A stretch of 64,000 nucleotides of DNA from Merluccius polli. Lineage: Eukaryota > Chordata > Actinopteri > Gadiformes > Merlucciidae. The DNA lies in contig JAOPHQ010000646.1 of NCBI GenBank assembly GCA_030340625.1, positions 20,394-84,393 on the forward strand, read 5' to 3'. The notes below the pieces were generated by a model that was not told where the DNA came from, made no database searches, and saw nothing but the letters and a program-made list of their open reading frames with translations. The stretch's first letter is position 1; every line of letters starts with the position of its first letter. This document shows, one piece after another, positions 34,022-46,049 of the stretch. A program made the translations under genes and the position numbers.

Positions 34022-37000
34022 AAAAAAGGGGGCAAAATTGTTTTTTAAAAAGTGATAGAAAAAAATGGAGAGAATAAAAGATCGAAAAAAAGACTGATAG
34101 AAAAAAGATGGAGAGAATAAAAAATCAAAAAAGAGTGATAGAAAAAAAAATCGAAAAAAGATGGAAAGAAAAAAAGTGATAGCAAAAAAAAATTCGAAAA
34201 AAGTGGGTTAAAAAAACTCGAAAAAGAGTGGTAGAAAAAAAAGATGGAGAAAAAAAAATCGAAAAAAGTGATAAAAAGATGGAGCAAATAAAATATTGAA
34301 AAAAGTGCTACAAAAAGAAATCGAAAAAAGAGGGTAAAAAAATCGAAAAAACAGTGATAGAAAAAGATGGAGAGAATAAAAAATCGAAAAAAAGGGAGCA
34401 AAAGAAATTTGGAAAAAAGATTGATAGAAAAAAAGATGGAGAGAATAAAAAATTGAAAAGAGTGATAGAAAAAAAATCGAAAAAAAGACGGAGAAAAAAA
34501 AAGATGGAGAGAATAAAACATCGAAAATAAGAGTGATAGAAAAAAGATGGAGAGAATAAAAAGTGATAGCAAAAAAAAATTCGAAAAAAGTGGGTTAAAA
34601 AAACTCGAAAAAGAGTGGTAGAAAAAAAAGATGGAGAATAAAACATCGAAAATAAGAGTGATAGAAGAAAGATGGAGAGAATAAAAAATTGAAAAAAAGG
34701 GGGCAAAAATTTAAAAAAAAAAGAGTGATAGAAAAAAAATGGAGAGAATAAAAGATCGAAAAAAAGACTGATAGAAAAAAGATGGAGAGAATAAAAAATC
34801 GAAAAAAAGGGGGCAAAAGAAATTTGGAAAAAAGAGTGATAGAAAAAAAGATGGAGAGAATAAAAAATTGAAAAGAGTGATAGAAAAAAAAATCGAAAAA
34901 AAGACGGAGAAAAAAAAAGATGGAGAGAATAAAACATCGAAAATAAGAGTGATAGAAAAAAAAGATGGAGAGAATAAAAAATCAAAAAAGAGTGATAGAA
35001 AAAAAATCGAAAAAAGATGGAAAGAAAAAAAGTGATAGCAAAAAAGAATTCAAAAAAAGTGGGTTAAAAAAACTCGAAAAAGAGTGGTAGAAAAAAAAGA
35101 TGGAGAGAAAAAAAAATCGAAAAAAAAGTGATAAAAAGATGGAGCAAATAAAATATTGAAAAAAGTGCTACAAAAAGAAATCGAAAAAAGAGGTTAAAAA
35201 AAATCGAAAAAATAGTGATAGAAAAAAGATGGAGAGAATAAAAAATCGAAAAAAAGGGGGCAAAAGAAATTTGGAAAAAAGAGTGATAGAAAAAAAGATG
35301 GAGAGAATAAAAAATTGAAAAAAGTGATAGAAAACAAAATCGAAAAAAAGACGGAGAAAAAAAAAGATGGAGAGAATAAAAAATTGAAAAAAAGGGGGCA
35401 AAAATTTAAAAAAAAAAGAGTGATAGAAAAAAAATGGAGAGAATAAAAGATCGAAAAAAAGACTGATAGAAAAAAGATGGAGAGAATAAAAAATCAAAAA
35501 AGAGTGATAGAAAAAAAATCGAAAAAAGATGGAAAGAAAAAAAGTGATAGCAAAAAAAAATTCGAAAAAAGTGGGTTAAAAAAACTCGAAAGAGTGGTAG
35601 AAAAAAAAGATGGAGAGAATAAAAAATCGAAAAAAAGGGGGCAAAAGAAATTTGGAAAAAAGAGTGATAGAAAAAAAGATGGAGAGAATAAAAAATTGAA
35701 AAAAGTGATAGAAAACAAAATCGAAAAAAAGACGGAGAAAAAAAAAGATGGAGAGAATAAAACATCGAAAATAAGAGTGATAGAAAAAAGATGGAGAGAA
35801 TAAAAAATCGAAAAAAGGGGGCAAAAGAAATTTGGAAAAAAGAGTGATAGAAAAAAAGATGGAGAGAATAAAAAATTGAAAAAAGTGATAGAAAAAAAAA
35901 TCGAAAAAAAGACGGAGAAAAAAAAAGATGGAGAGAATAAAAATCGAAAAAAAGACTGATAGAAAAAAGATGGAGAGAATAAAAAATCAAAAAAGAGTGA
36001 TAGAAAAAAAATCGAAAAAAGATGGAAAGAAAAAAAGTGATAGCAAAAAAAAATTCGAAAAAAGTGGGTTAAAAAAACTCGAAAAAGAGTGGTAGAAAAA
36101 AAAGATGGAGAGAATAAAAAATCGAAAAAAAGGGGGCAAAAGAAATTTGGAAAAAAGAGTGATAGAAAAAAAGATGGAGAGAATAAAAGATCGAAAAAAA
36201 GACTGATAGAAAAAAGATGGAGAGAATAAAAAATCAAAAAAGAGTGATAGAAAAAAAATCGAAAAAAGATGGAAAGAAAAAAAGTGATAGCAAAAAAAAA
36301 TTCGAAAAAAGTGGGTTAAAAAAACTCGAAAAAGAGTGGTAGAAAAAAAAGATGGAGAGAATAAAAAATCGAAAAAAAGGGGGCAAAAGAAATTTGGAAA
36401 AAAGAGTGATAGAAAAAAAGATGGAGAGAATAAAAAATTGAAAAAAGTGATAGAAAACAAAATCGAAAAAAAGACGGAGAAAAAAAAATATGGAGAGAAT
36501 AAAACATCGAAAAAAAGGGGGCAAAAGAAATTTGGAAAAAAGAGTGATAGAAAAAAAAGATGGAGAGAATAAAAAATTGAAAAAAGTGATAGAAAACAAA
36601 ATCGAAAAAAAGACGGAGAAAAAAATAAAAAATCGAAAAAAGGGGGCAAAAGAAATTTGGAAAAAAGAGTGATAGAAAAAAAGATGGAGAGAATAAAAAA
36701 TTGAAAAAAGTGATAGAAAAAAAAATCGAAAAAAAGACGGAGAAAAAAAAGATGGAGAGAATAAAACATCGAAAATAAGAGTGATAGAAAAAAAGATGGA
36801 GAGAATAAAAAATCGAAAAAAAGGGGGCAAAAGAAATTTGGAAAAAAGAGTGATAGAAAAAAAGATGGAGAGAATAAAAAATTGAAAAAAGTGATAGAAA
36901 AAAAAATCGAAAAAAAGACGGAGAAAAAAAAGATGGAGAGAATAAAACATCGAAAATAAGAGTGATAGAAAAAAAAGATGGAAAGAAAAAAAGTGATAGC

Positions 37001-37771
37001 AAAAAAAAATTCGAAAAAAGTGGGTTAAAAAAACTCGAAAAAGAGTGGTAGAAAAAAAAGATGGAGAGAAAAAAAAATCGAAAGAAGAGTGATAAAAAGA
37101 TGGAGCAAATAAAATATTGAAAAAAGTGCTACAAAAAGAAATCGAACAAAGAGGGTAAAAAAATCGAAAAAACAGTGATAGAAAAAAGATGGAGAGAATA
37201 AAAAATCGAAAAAGGGGGCAAAAGAAATTTGGAAAAAAGAGTAATAGAAAAAAAGATGGAGAATAAAAAATTGAAAAAAGTGATAGAAAAAAAAATCGAA
37301 AAAAAGACGGAGAAAAAAAAAGATGGAGAGAATAAAACATCGAAAATAAGAGTGATAGAAAAAAGATGGAGAGAATAAAAAATCGAAAAAAAGGGGGCAA
37401 AAGAAATTTGGAAAAAAGAGTGATAGAAAAAAAGATGGAGAGAATAAAAAATTGAAAAAAGTGATAGAAAAAAAAGATGGAGAATAAAAAATCGAAAAAA
37501 AGGGGGCAAAAATTTTTAAAAAAAAGAGTGATAGAAAAAAAATGGAGAGAATAAAAGATCGAAAAAAAGACTGATAGAAAAAAGATGGAGAGAATAAAAA
37601 ATCAAAAAAGAGTGATAGAAAAAAACTCGAAAAAAGATGGAAAGAAAAAAAGTGATAGCAAAAACAAATTCGAAAAAAGTGGGTTAAAAAAACTCGAAAG
37701 AGTGGTAGAAAAAAAAGATGGAGAGAATAAAAAATCGAAAAAAAGGGGGCAAAAGAAATTTGGAAAAAAAA
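34022..37771 (+). repeat. Block A of HOR-6 (3750 bp)
   Basis: About 244 bp longer than block A of HOR-4 because of a local duplication near 35985-36345. EcoRI site at 35046-35051. Near 34636 it has gatggagaataaaacatcg, lacking the gaga of gatggagagaataaaac; HOR-7 and HOR-8 share this. Confidence 0.92.
35985..36345 (+). repeat. 247-bp local duplication in block A of HOR-6
   Basis: The submotif series atcaaaaaagagtgatag to actcgaaaaagagtggtag occurs at 35987 and again at 36234, 247 bp apart; HOR-4 has only one copy in this position. A 245-bp version occurs in HOR-7 (42003 and 42248), where the intervening gggggc submotif continues as aaaaattttaaaa instead of aaaagaaatttgg. Confidence 0.82.
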
Positions 37772-38590
37772 GGATTTTTTGACATACCCGGACCTGTTGT
37801 TCCTTCATTTTTTCTCTTTCTTTTTTGGCGAGTTTTTGACCTCTCCAGGTCTCTTTTTCCTTCATTTTTTGTTCCTGCCATCTTTTTGGCCCTCTTTCTT
37901 CTCGATTTTGTCATTCTCTCCATCTTTTTTTTTTTTTTTTTTTTCAGGATTTTTTGACATACCCGGACCTGTTGTTCCTTCATTTTTTCTCTTTCTTTTT
38001 TGGCGAGTTTTTTACCTCTCCAGGTCTATTTTTCCTTCATTTTTTGTTCCTGCCATCTTTTTGGCCCTCTTTCTTCTCGATTTTGTCATTCTCTCCATCT
38101 TTTTTTTTTTTTTTTTTTTCAGGATTTTTTGACATACCCGGACCTGTTGTTCCTTCATTTTTTGTCTTTCTTTTTTGGCGAGTTTTTTTACCTCTCCAGG
38201 TCTCTTTTTCCTTCATTTTTTGTTCCTGCCATCTTTTTGGCCCTCTTTCTTCTCGATTTTGTCATTCTCTCCATCTTTTTTTTTTTTTTTTTTTTCAGGA
38301 TTTTTTGACATACCCGGACCTGTTGTTCCTTCATTTTTTGTCTTTCTTTTTTGGCGAGTTTTAGACCTCTCCAGGTCTCTTTTTCCTTCATATTTTGTTC
38401 CTGCCATCTTTTTGGCCCTCTTTCTTCTCGATTTTGTCATTCTCTCCATCTTTTTTTTTTTTTTTTTTTTCAGGATTTTTTGACATACCCGGACCTGTTG
38501 TTCCTTCATTTTTTCTCTTTCTTTTTTGGCGAGTTTTTTACCTCTCCAGGTCTATTTTTCCTTCATTTTTTGTTCCTGCCATCTTTTTGG
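37772..38590 (-). repeat. Block B of HOR-6 (x-y-z-w*-y)
   Basis: 819 bp, w* marker near 38390. Confidence 0.94.
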
Positions 38591-39691
38591 CACACCAATA
38601 GGCACCTTACACGTACCCCAGCAAAGAACACCCATAGGCGGCTTACACTTGCCCCAGCAAAGCACACCCATATGCGGCTTACACGTACCCCAGCAAAGCA
38701 CACCCATAGGCGGCTTACACTTGCCCCAGCAAAGCACACCCAGTTTCCCCATTTTGAAATTAGGTTGCGATTGTGCCTATTTTCCGTTTTCTCGGTTTTG
38801 AATTAGGTTGCGCTTGTGCCTATTTTCCGTTTTCTCGGTTTAGAATTAGGTTGTGCTTGTGCCTATTTCCCGTTTTCACACAACCACACAACCTAAACTT
38901 ACCCCAGCAAAGCACACCCATAGGCGGCTTTCACTTACCCCAGCAAAGCACACCCATTGGCCGCCTACACTTACCCCAGCAAAGCACACCAATAGGCACC
39001 TTACACGTACCCCAGCAAAGCACACCCATAGGCGGCTTACACTTGCCCCAGCAAAGCACACCCAGTTTCCCCATTTTGAAATTAGGTTGCGATTGTGCCT
39101 ATTTTCCGTTTTTCTCGGTTTTGAATTAGGTTGCGATTGTGCCTATTTTCCGTTTTCTCGGTTTTGAATTAGGTTGGGCTTGTGCCTATTTTCCATTTTC
39201 TGGGTTTGGAATTAGGTTGTGCTTGTGCCTAATTCCCGTTTTCAAACAATTACACAACCTACACTTACCCCAGCAAAGCACACCCATAGGCGGCTTTCAC
39301 TTACCCCAGCAAAGCACACCCATTGGCCGCCTACACTTACCCCAGCAAAGCACACCAATAGGCACCTTACACGTACCCCAGCAAAGCACACCCATAGGCG
39401 GCTTACACTTGCCCCAGCAAAGCACACCCAGTTTCCCCATTTTGAAATTAGGTTGCGATTGTGCCTATTTTCCGTTTTCTCGGTTTTGAATTAGGTTGCG
39501 CTTGTGCCTATTTTCCGTTTTCTCGGTTTAGAATTAGATTGTGCTTCTGCCTATTTCCCGTTTTCACACAACTACACAACCTAAACTTACCCCAGCAAAG
39601 CACACCCATAGGCGGCTTTCACTTACCCCAGCAAAGCACACCCATTGGCACACCCATTGGCGGCCTACACTTACCCCAGCAAATGGGTGTG
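38591..39691 (+). repeat. Block C of HOR-6, long form
   Basis: 1101 bp. It combines the long C with the w* marker upstream, a combination not seen in HOR-1 to HOR-5. Confidence 0.94.
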
Positions 39692-40035
39692 TCAAAAAAT
39701 CCTGAAAAAAAATGAATAAATAAAGATGGAGAGAATGACAAAATCGAGAAGAAAGAGGGCCAAAAAGATGGCAGGAACAAAAAATGAAGGAAAAAGAGAC
39801 CTGGAGAGGTCAAAAACTCGCCAGAAAAGAAAGACAAAAAATGAAGGAACAACAGGTCCGGGTATGTCAAAAAATCCTGAAAAAAAAAAAAAAAAAAAAA
39901 AAAAGATGGAGAGAATGACAAAATCGAGAAGAAAGAGGGCCAAAAAGATGGCAGGAACAAAAAATGAAGGAAAAAGAGACCTGAAGAGGTCAAAAACTCG
40001 CCTAAAAAGAAAGACAAAAAATGAAGGAACAACAG
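39692..40035 (+). repeat. Block B' of HOR-6, short form
   Basis: 344 bp, two units (1' and 5'). Confidence 0.94.
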
Positions 40036-43000
40036 AAAAAAGGGGGCAAAATTGTTTTTTAAAAAGTGATAGAAAAAAAATGGAGAGAATAAAAGATCGA
40101 AAAAAAGACTGATAGAAAAAAGATGGAGAGAATAAAAAATCAAAAAAGAGTGATAGAAAAAAAACTCGAAAAAAGATGGAAAGAAAAAAAGTGATAGCAA
40201 AAAAAAATTCGAAAAAAGTGGGTTAAAAAAACTCGAAAAAGAGTGGTAGAAAAAAAAGATGGAGAAAAAAAAATCGAAAAAAAGTGATAAAAAGATGGAG
40301 CAAATAAAATATTGAAAAAAGTGCTACAAAAAGAAATCGAAAAAAGAGGGTAAAAAAATCGAAAAAACAGTGATAGAAAAAGATGGAGAGAATAAAAAAT
40401 CGAAAAAAAGGGAGCAAAAGAAATTTGGAAAAAAGATTGATAGAAAAAAAGATGGAGAGAATAAAAAATTGAAAAGAGTGATAGAAAAAAAATCGAAAAA
40501 AAGACGGAGAAAAAAAAAGATGGAGAGAATAAAACATCGAAAATAAGAGTGATAGAAAAAAGATGGAGAGAATAAAAAGTGATAGCAAAAAAAAATTCGA
40601 AAAAAGTGGGTTAAAAAAACTCGATAAAGAGTGGTAGAAAAAAAAGATGGAGAATAAAACATCGAAAATAAGAGTGATAGAAGAAAGATGGAGAGAATAA
40701 AAAATTGAAAAAAAGGGGGCAAAAATTTAAAAAAAAAAGAGTGATAGAAAAAAAATGGAGAGAATAAAAGATCGAAAAAAAGACTGATAGAAAAAAGATG
40801 GAGAGAATAAAAAATCGAAAAAAAGGGGGCAAAAGAAATTTGGAAAAAAGAGTGATAGAAAAAAAGATGGAGAGAATAAAAAATTGAAAAGAGTGATAGA
40901 AAAAAAAATCGAAAAAAAGACGGAGAAAAAAAAAGATGGAGAGAATAAAACATCGAAAATAAGAGTGATAGAAAAAAAAGATGGAGAGAATAAAAAATCA
41001 AAAAAGAGTGATAGAAAAAAAATCGAAAAAAGATGGAAAGAAAAAAAGTGATAGCAAAAAAGAATTCAAAAAAAGTGGGTTAAAAAAACTCGAAAAAGAG
41101 TGGTAGAAAAAAAAGATGGAGAGAAAAAAAAATCGAAAAAAAAGTGATAAAAAGATGGAGCAAATAAAATATTGAAAAAAGTGCTACAAAAAGAAATCGA
41201 AAAAAGAGGTTAAAAAAAATCGAAAAAATAGTGATAGAAAAAAGATGGAGAGAATAAAAAATCGAAAAAAAGGGGGCAAAAGAAATTTGGAAAAAAGAGT
41301 GATAGAAAAAAAGATGGAGAGAATAAAAAATTGAAAAAAGTGATAGAAAACAAAATCGAAAAAAAGACGGAGAAAAAAAAAGATGGAGAGAATAAAAAAT
41401 TGAAAAAAAGGGGGCAAAAATTTAAAAAAAAAAGAGTGATAGAAAAAAAATGGAGAGAATAAAAGATCGAAAAAAAGACTGATAGAAAAAAGATGGAGAG
41501 AATAAAAAATCAAAAAAGAGTGATAGAAAAAAAATCGAAAAAAGATGGAAAGAAAAAAAGTGATAGCAAAAAAAAATTCGAAAAAAGTGGGTTAAAAAAA
41601 CTCGAAAGAGTGGTAGAAAAAAAAGATGGAGAGAATAAAAAATCGAAAAAAAGGGGGCAAAAGAAATTTGGAAAAAAGAGTGATAGAAAAAAAGATGGAG
41701 AGAATAAAAAATTGAAAAAAGTGATAGAAAACAAAATCGAAAAAAAGACGGAGAAAAAAAAAGATGGAGAGAATAAAACATCGAAAATAAGAGTGATAGA
41801 AAAAAGATGGAGAGAATAAAAAATCGAAAAAAGGGGGCAAAAGAAATTTGGAAAAAAGAGTGATAGAAAAAAAGATGGAGAGAATAAAAAATTGAAAAAA
41901 GTGATAGAAAAAAAAATCGAAAAAAAGACGGAGAAAAAAAAAGATGGAGAGAATAAAAATCGAAAAAAAGACTGATAGAAAAAAGATGGAGAGAATAAAA
42001 AATCAAAAAAGAGTGATAGAAAAAAAATCGAAAAAAGATGGAAAGAAAAAAAGTGATAGCAAAAAAAAATTCGAAAAAAGTGGGTTAAAAAAACTCGAAA
42101 AAGAGTGGTAGAAAAAAAAGATGGAGAGAATAAAAAATCGAAAAAAAGGGGGCAAAAATTTTAAAAAAAAAGAGTGATAGAAAAAAAATGGAGAGAATAA
42201 AAGATCGAAAAAAAGACTGATAGAAAAAAGATGGAGAGAATAAAAAATCAAAAAAGAGTGATAGAAAAAAAATCGAAAAAAGATGGAAAGAAAAAAAGTG
42301 ATAGCAAAAAAAAATTCGAAAAAAGTGGGTTAAAAAAACTCGAAAAAGAGTGGTAGAAAAAAAAGATGGAGAGAATAAAAAATCGAAAAAAAGGGGGCAA
42401 AAGAAATTTGGAAAAAAGAGTGATAGAAAAAAAGATGGAGAGAATAAAAAATTGAAAAAAGTGATAGAAAACAAAATCGAAAAAAAGACGGAGAAAAAAA
42501 AATATGGAGAGAATAAAACATCGAAAAAAAGGGGGCAAAAGAAATTTGGAAAAAAGAGTGATAGAAAAAAAAGATGGAGAGAATAAAAAATTGAAAAAAG
42601 TGATAGAAAACAAAATCGAAAAAAAGACGGAGAAAAAAATAAAAAATCGAAAAAAGGGGGCAAAAGAAATTTGGAAAAAAGAGTGATAGAAAAAAAGATG
42701 GAGAGAATAAAAAATTGAAAAAAGTGATAGAAAAAAAAATCGAAAAAAAGACGGAGAAAAAAAAGATGGAGAGAATAAAACATCGAAAATAAGAGTGATA
42801 GAAAAAAAGATGGAGAGAATAAAAAATCGAAAAAAAGGGGGCAAAAGAAATTTGGAAAAAAGAGTGATAGAAAAAAAGATGGAGAGAATAAAAAATTGAA
42901 AAAAGTGATAGAAAAAAAAATCGAAAAAAAGACGGAGAAAAAAAAGATGGAGAGAATAAAACATCGAAAATAAGAGTGATAGAAAAAAAAGATGGAAAGA

Positions 43001-43786
43001 AAAAAAGTGATAGCAAAAAAAAATTCGAAAAAAGTGGGTTAAAAAAACTCGAAAAAGAGTGGTAGAAAAAAAAGATGGAGAGAAAAAAAAATCGAAAGAA
43101 GAGTGATAAAAAGATGGAGCAAATAAAATATTGAAAAAAGTGCTACAAAAAGAAATCGAAAAAAGAGGGTAAAAAAATCGAAAAAACAGTGATAGAAAAA
43201 AGATGGAGAGAATAAAAAATCGAAAAAGGGGGCAAAAGAAATTTGGAAAAAAGAGTAATAGAAAAAAAGATGGAGAATAAAAAATTGAAAAAAGTGATAG
43301 AAAAAAAAATCGAAAAAAAGACGGAGAAAAAAAAAGATGGAGAGAATAAAACATCGAAAATAAGAGTGATAGAAAAAAGATGGAGAGAATAAAAAATCGA
43401 AAAAAAGGGGGCAAAAGAAATTTGGAAAAAAGAGTGATAGAAAAAAAGATGGAGAGAATAAAAAATTGAAAAAAGTGATAGAAAAAAAAGATGGAGAATA
43501 AAAAATCGAAAAAAAGGGGGCAAAAATTTTTAAAAAAAAGAGTGATAGAAAAAAAATGGAGAGAATAAAAGATCGAAAAAAAGACTGATAGAAAAAAGAT
43601 GGAGAGAATAAAAAATCAAAAAAGAGTGATAGAAAAAAACTCGAAAAAAGATGGAAAGAAAAAAAGTGATAGCAAAAACAAATTCGAAAAAAGTGGGTTA
43701 AAAAAACTCGAAAAGAGTGGTAGAAAAAAAAGATGGAGAGAAAAAAAAATCGAAAAAAGGGGGCAAAAGAAATTTGGAAAAAAAAA
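40036..43786 (+). repeat. Block A of HOR-7 (3751 bp)
   Basis: Near-twin of block A of HOR-6, including the local duplication of about 246 bp. EcoRI site at 41062-41067. Private features: actcgataaagagtgg near 40620 (A to T), and nine A instead of eight before the B junction at 43787. Confidence 0.92.
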
Positions 43787-44605
43787 GGATTTTTTGACAT
43801 ACCCGGACCTGTTGTTCCTTCATTTTTTCTCTTTCTTTTTTGGCGAGTTTTTGACCTCTCCAGGTCTCTTTTTCCTTCATTTTTTGTTCCTGCCATCTTT
43901 TTGGCCCTCTTTCTTCTCGATTTTGTCATTCTCTCCATCTTTTTTTTTTTTTTTTTTTTCAGGATTTTTTGACATACCCGGACCTGTTGTTCCTTCATTT
44001 TTTCTCTTTCTTTTTTGGCGAGTTTTTTACCTCTCCAGGTCTATTTTTCCTTCATTTTTTGTTCCTGCCATCTTTTTGGCCCTCTTTCTTCTCGATTTTG
44101 TCATTCTCTCCATCTTTTTTTTTTTTTTTTTTTCAGGATTTTTTGACATACCCGGACCTGTTGTTCCTTCATTTTTTGTCTTTCTTTTTTGGCGAGTTTT
44201 TTTTACCTCTCCAGGTCTCTTTTTCCTTCATTTTTTGTTCCTGCCATCTTTTTGGCCCTCTTTCTTCTCGATTTTGTCATTCTCTCCATCTTTTTTTTTT
44301 TTTTTTTTTTCAGGATTTTTTGACATACCCGGACCTGTTGTTCCTTCATTTTTTGTCTTTCTTTTTTGGCGAGTTTTAGACCTCTCCAGGTCTCTTTTTC
44401 CTTCATATTTTGTTCCTGCCATCTTTTTGGCCCTCTTTCTTCTCGATTTTGTCATTCTCTCCATCTTTTTTTTTTTTTTTTTTTTCAGGATTTTTTGACA
44501 TACCCGGACCTGTTGTTCCTTCATTTTTTCTCTTTCTTTTTTGGCGAGTTTTTTACCTCTCCAGGTCTATTTTTCCTTCATTTTTTGTTCCTGCCATCTT
44601 TTTGG
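43787..44605 (-). repeat. Block B of HOR-7 (x-y-z-w*-y)
   Basis: 819 bp; the z unit has eight T before acctctcc (near 44196) where other z units have seven. Confidence 0.94.
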
Positions 44606-45706
44606 CACACCAATAGGCACCTTACACGTACCCCAGCAAAGAACACCCATAGGCGGCTTACACTTGCCCCAGCAAAGCACACCCATATGCGGCTTACACG
44701 TACCCCAGCAAAGCACACCCATAGGCGGCTTACACTTGCCCCAGCAAAGCACACCCAGTTTCCCCATTTTGAAATTAGGTTGCGATTGTGCCTATTTTCC
44801 GTTTTCTCGGTTTTGAATTAGGTTGCGCTTGTGCCTATTTTCCGTTTTCTCGGTTTAGAATTAGGTTGTGCTTGTGCCTATTTCCCGTTTTCACACAACC
44901 ACACAACCTAAACTTACCCCAGCAAAGCACACCCATAGGCGGCTTTCACTTACCCCAGCAAAGCACACCCATTGGCCGCCTACACTTACCCCAGCAAAGC
45001 ACACCAATAGGCACCTTACACGTACCCCAGCAAAGCACACCCATAGGCGGCTTACACTTGCCCCAGCAAAGCACACCCAGTTTCCCCATTTTGAAATTAG
45101 GTTGCGATTGTGCCTATTTTCCGTTTTTCTCGGTTTTGAATTAGGTTGCGATTGTGCCTATTTTCCGTTTTCTCGGTTTTGAATTAGGTTGGGCTTGTGC
45201 CTATTTTCCATTTTCTGGGTTTGGAATTAGGTTGTGCTTGTGCCTAATTCCCGTTTTCAAACAATTACACAACCTACACTTACCCCAGCAAAGCACACCC
45301 ATAGGCGGCTTTCACTTACCCCAGCAAAGCACACCCATTGGCCGCCTACACTTACCCCAGCAAAGCACACCAATAGGCACCTTACACGTACCCCAGCAAA
45401 GCACACCCATAGGCGGCTTACACTTGCCCCAGCAAAGCACACCCAGTTTCCCCATTTTGAAATTAGGTTGCGATTGTGCCTATTTTCCGTTTTCTCGGTT
45501 TTGAATTAGGTTGCGCTTGTGCCTATTTTCCGTTTTCTCGGTTTAGAATTAGATTGTGCTTCTGCCTATTTCCCGTTTTCACACAACTACACAACCTAAA
45601 CTTACCCCAGCAAAGCACACCCATAGGCGGCTTTCACTTACCCCAGCAAAGCACACCCATTGGCACACCCATTGGCGGCCTACACTTACCCCAGCAAATG
45701 GGTGTG
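44606..45706 (+). repeat. Block C of HOR-7, long form
   Basis: 1101 bp, same layout as HOR-6, 6015 bp downstream of it. Confidence 0.94.
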
Positions 45707-46049
45707 TCAAAAAATCCTGAAAAAAAATGAATAAATAAAGATGGAGAGAATGACAAAATCGAGAAGAAAGAGGGCCAAAAAGATGGCAGGAACAAAAAAT
45801 GAAGGAAAAAGAGACCTGGAGAGGTCAAAAACTCGCCAGAAAAGAAAGACAAAAAATGAAGGAACAACAGGTCCGGGTATGTCAAAAAATCCTGAAAAAA
45901 AAAAAAAAAAAAAAAAAAGATGGAGAGAATGACAAAATCGAGAAGAAAGAGGGCCAAAAAGATGGCAGGAACAAAAAATGAAGGAAAAAGAGACCTGAAG
46001 AGGTCAAAAACTCGCCTAAAAAGAAAGACAAAAAATGAAGGAACAACAG
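45707..46049 (+). repeat. Block B' of HOR-7, short form
   Basis: 343 bp, units 1' and 5'. The following junction reads aaaaagagtgatag, two bases longer than in HOR-6. Confidence 0.94.
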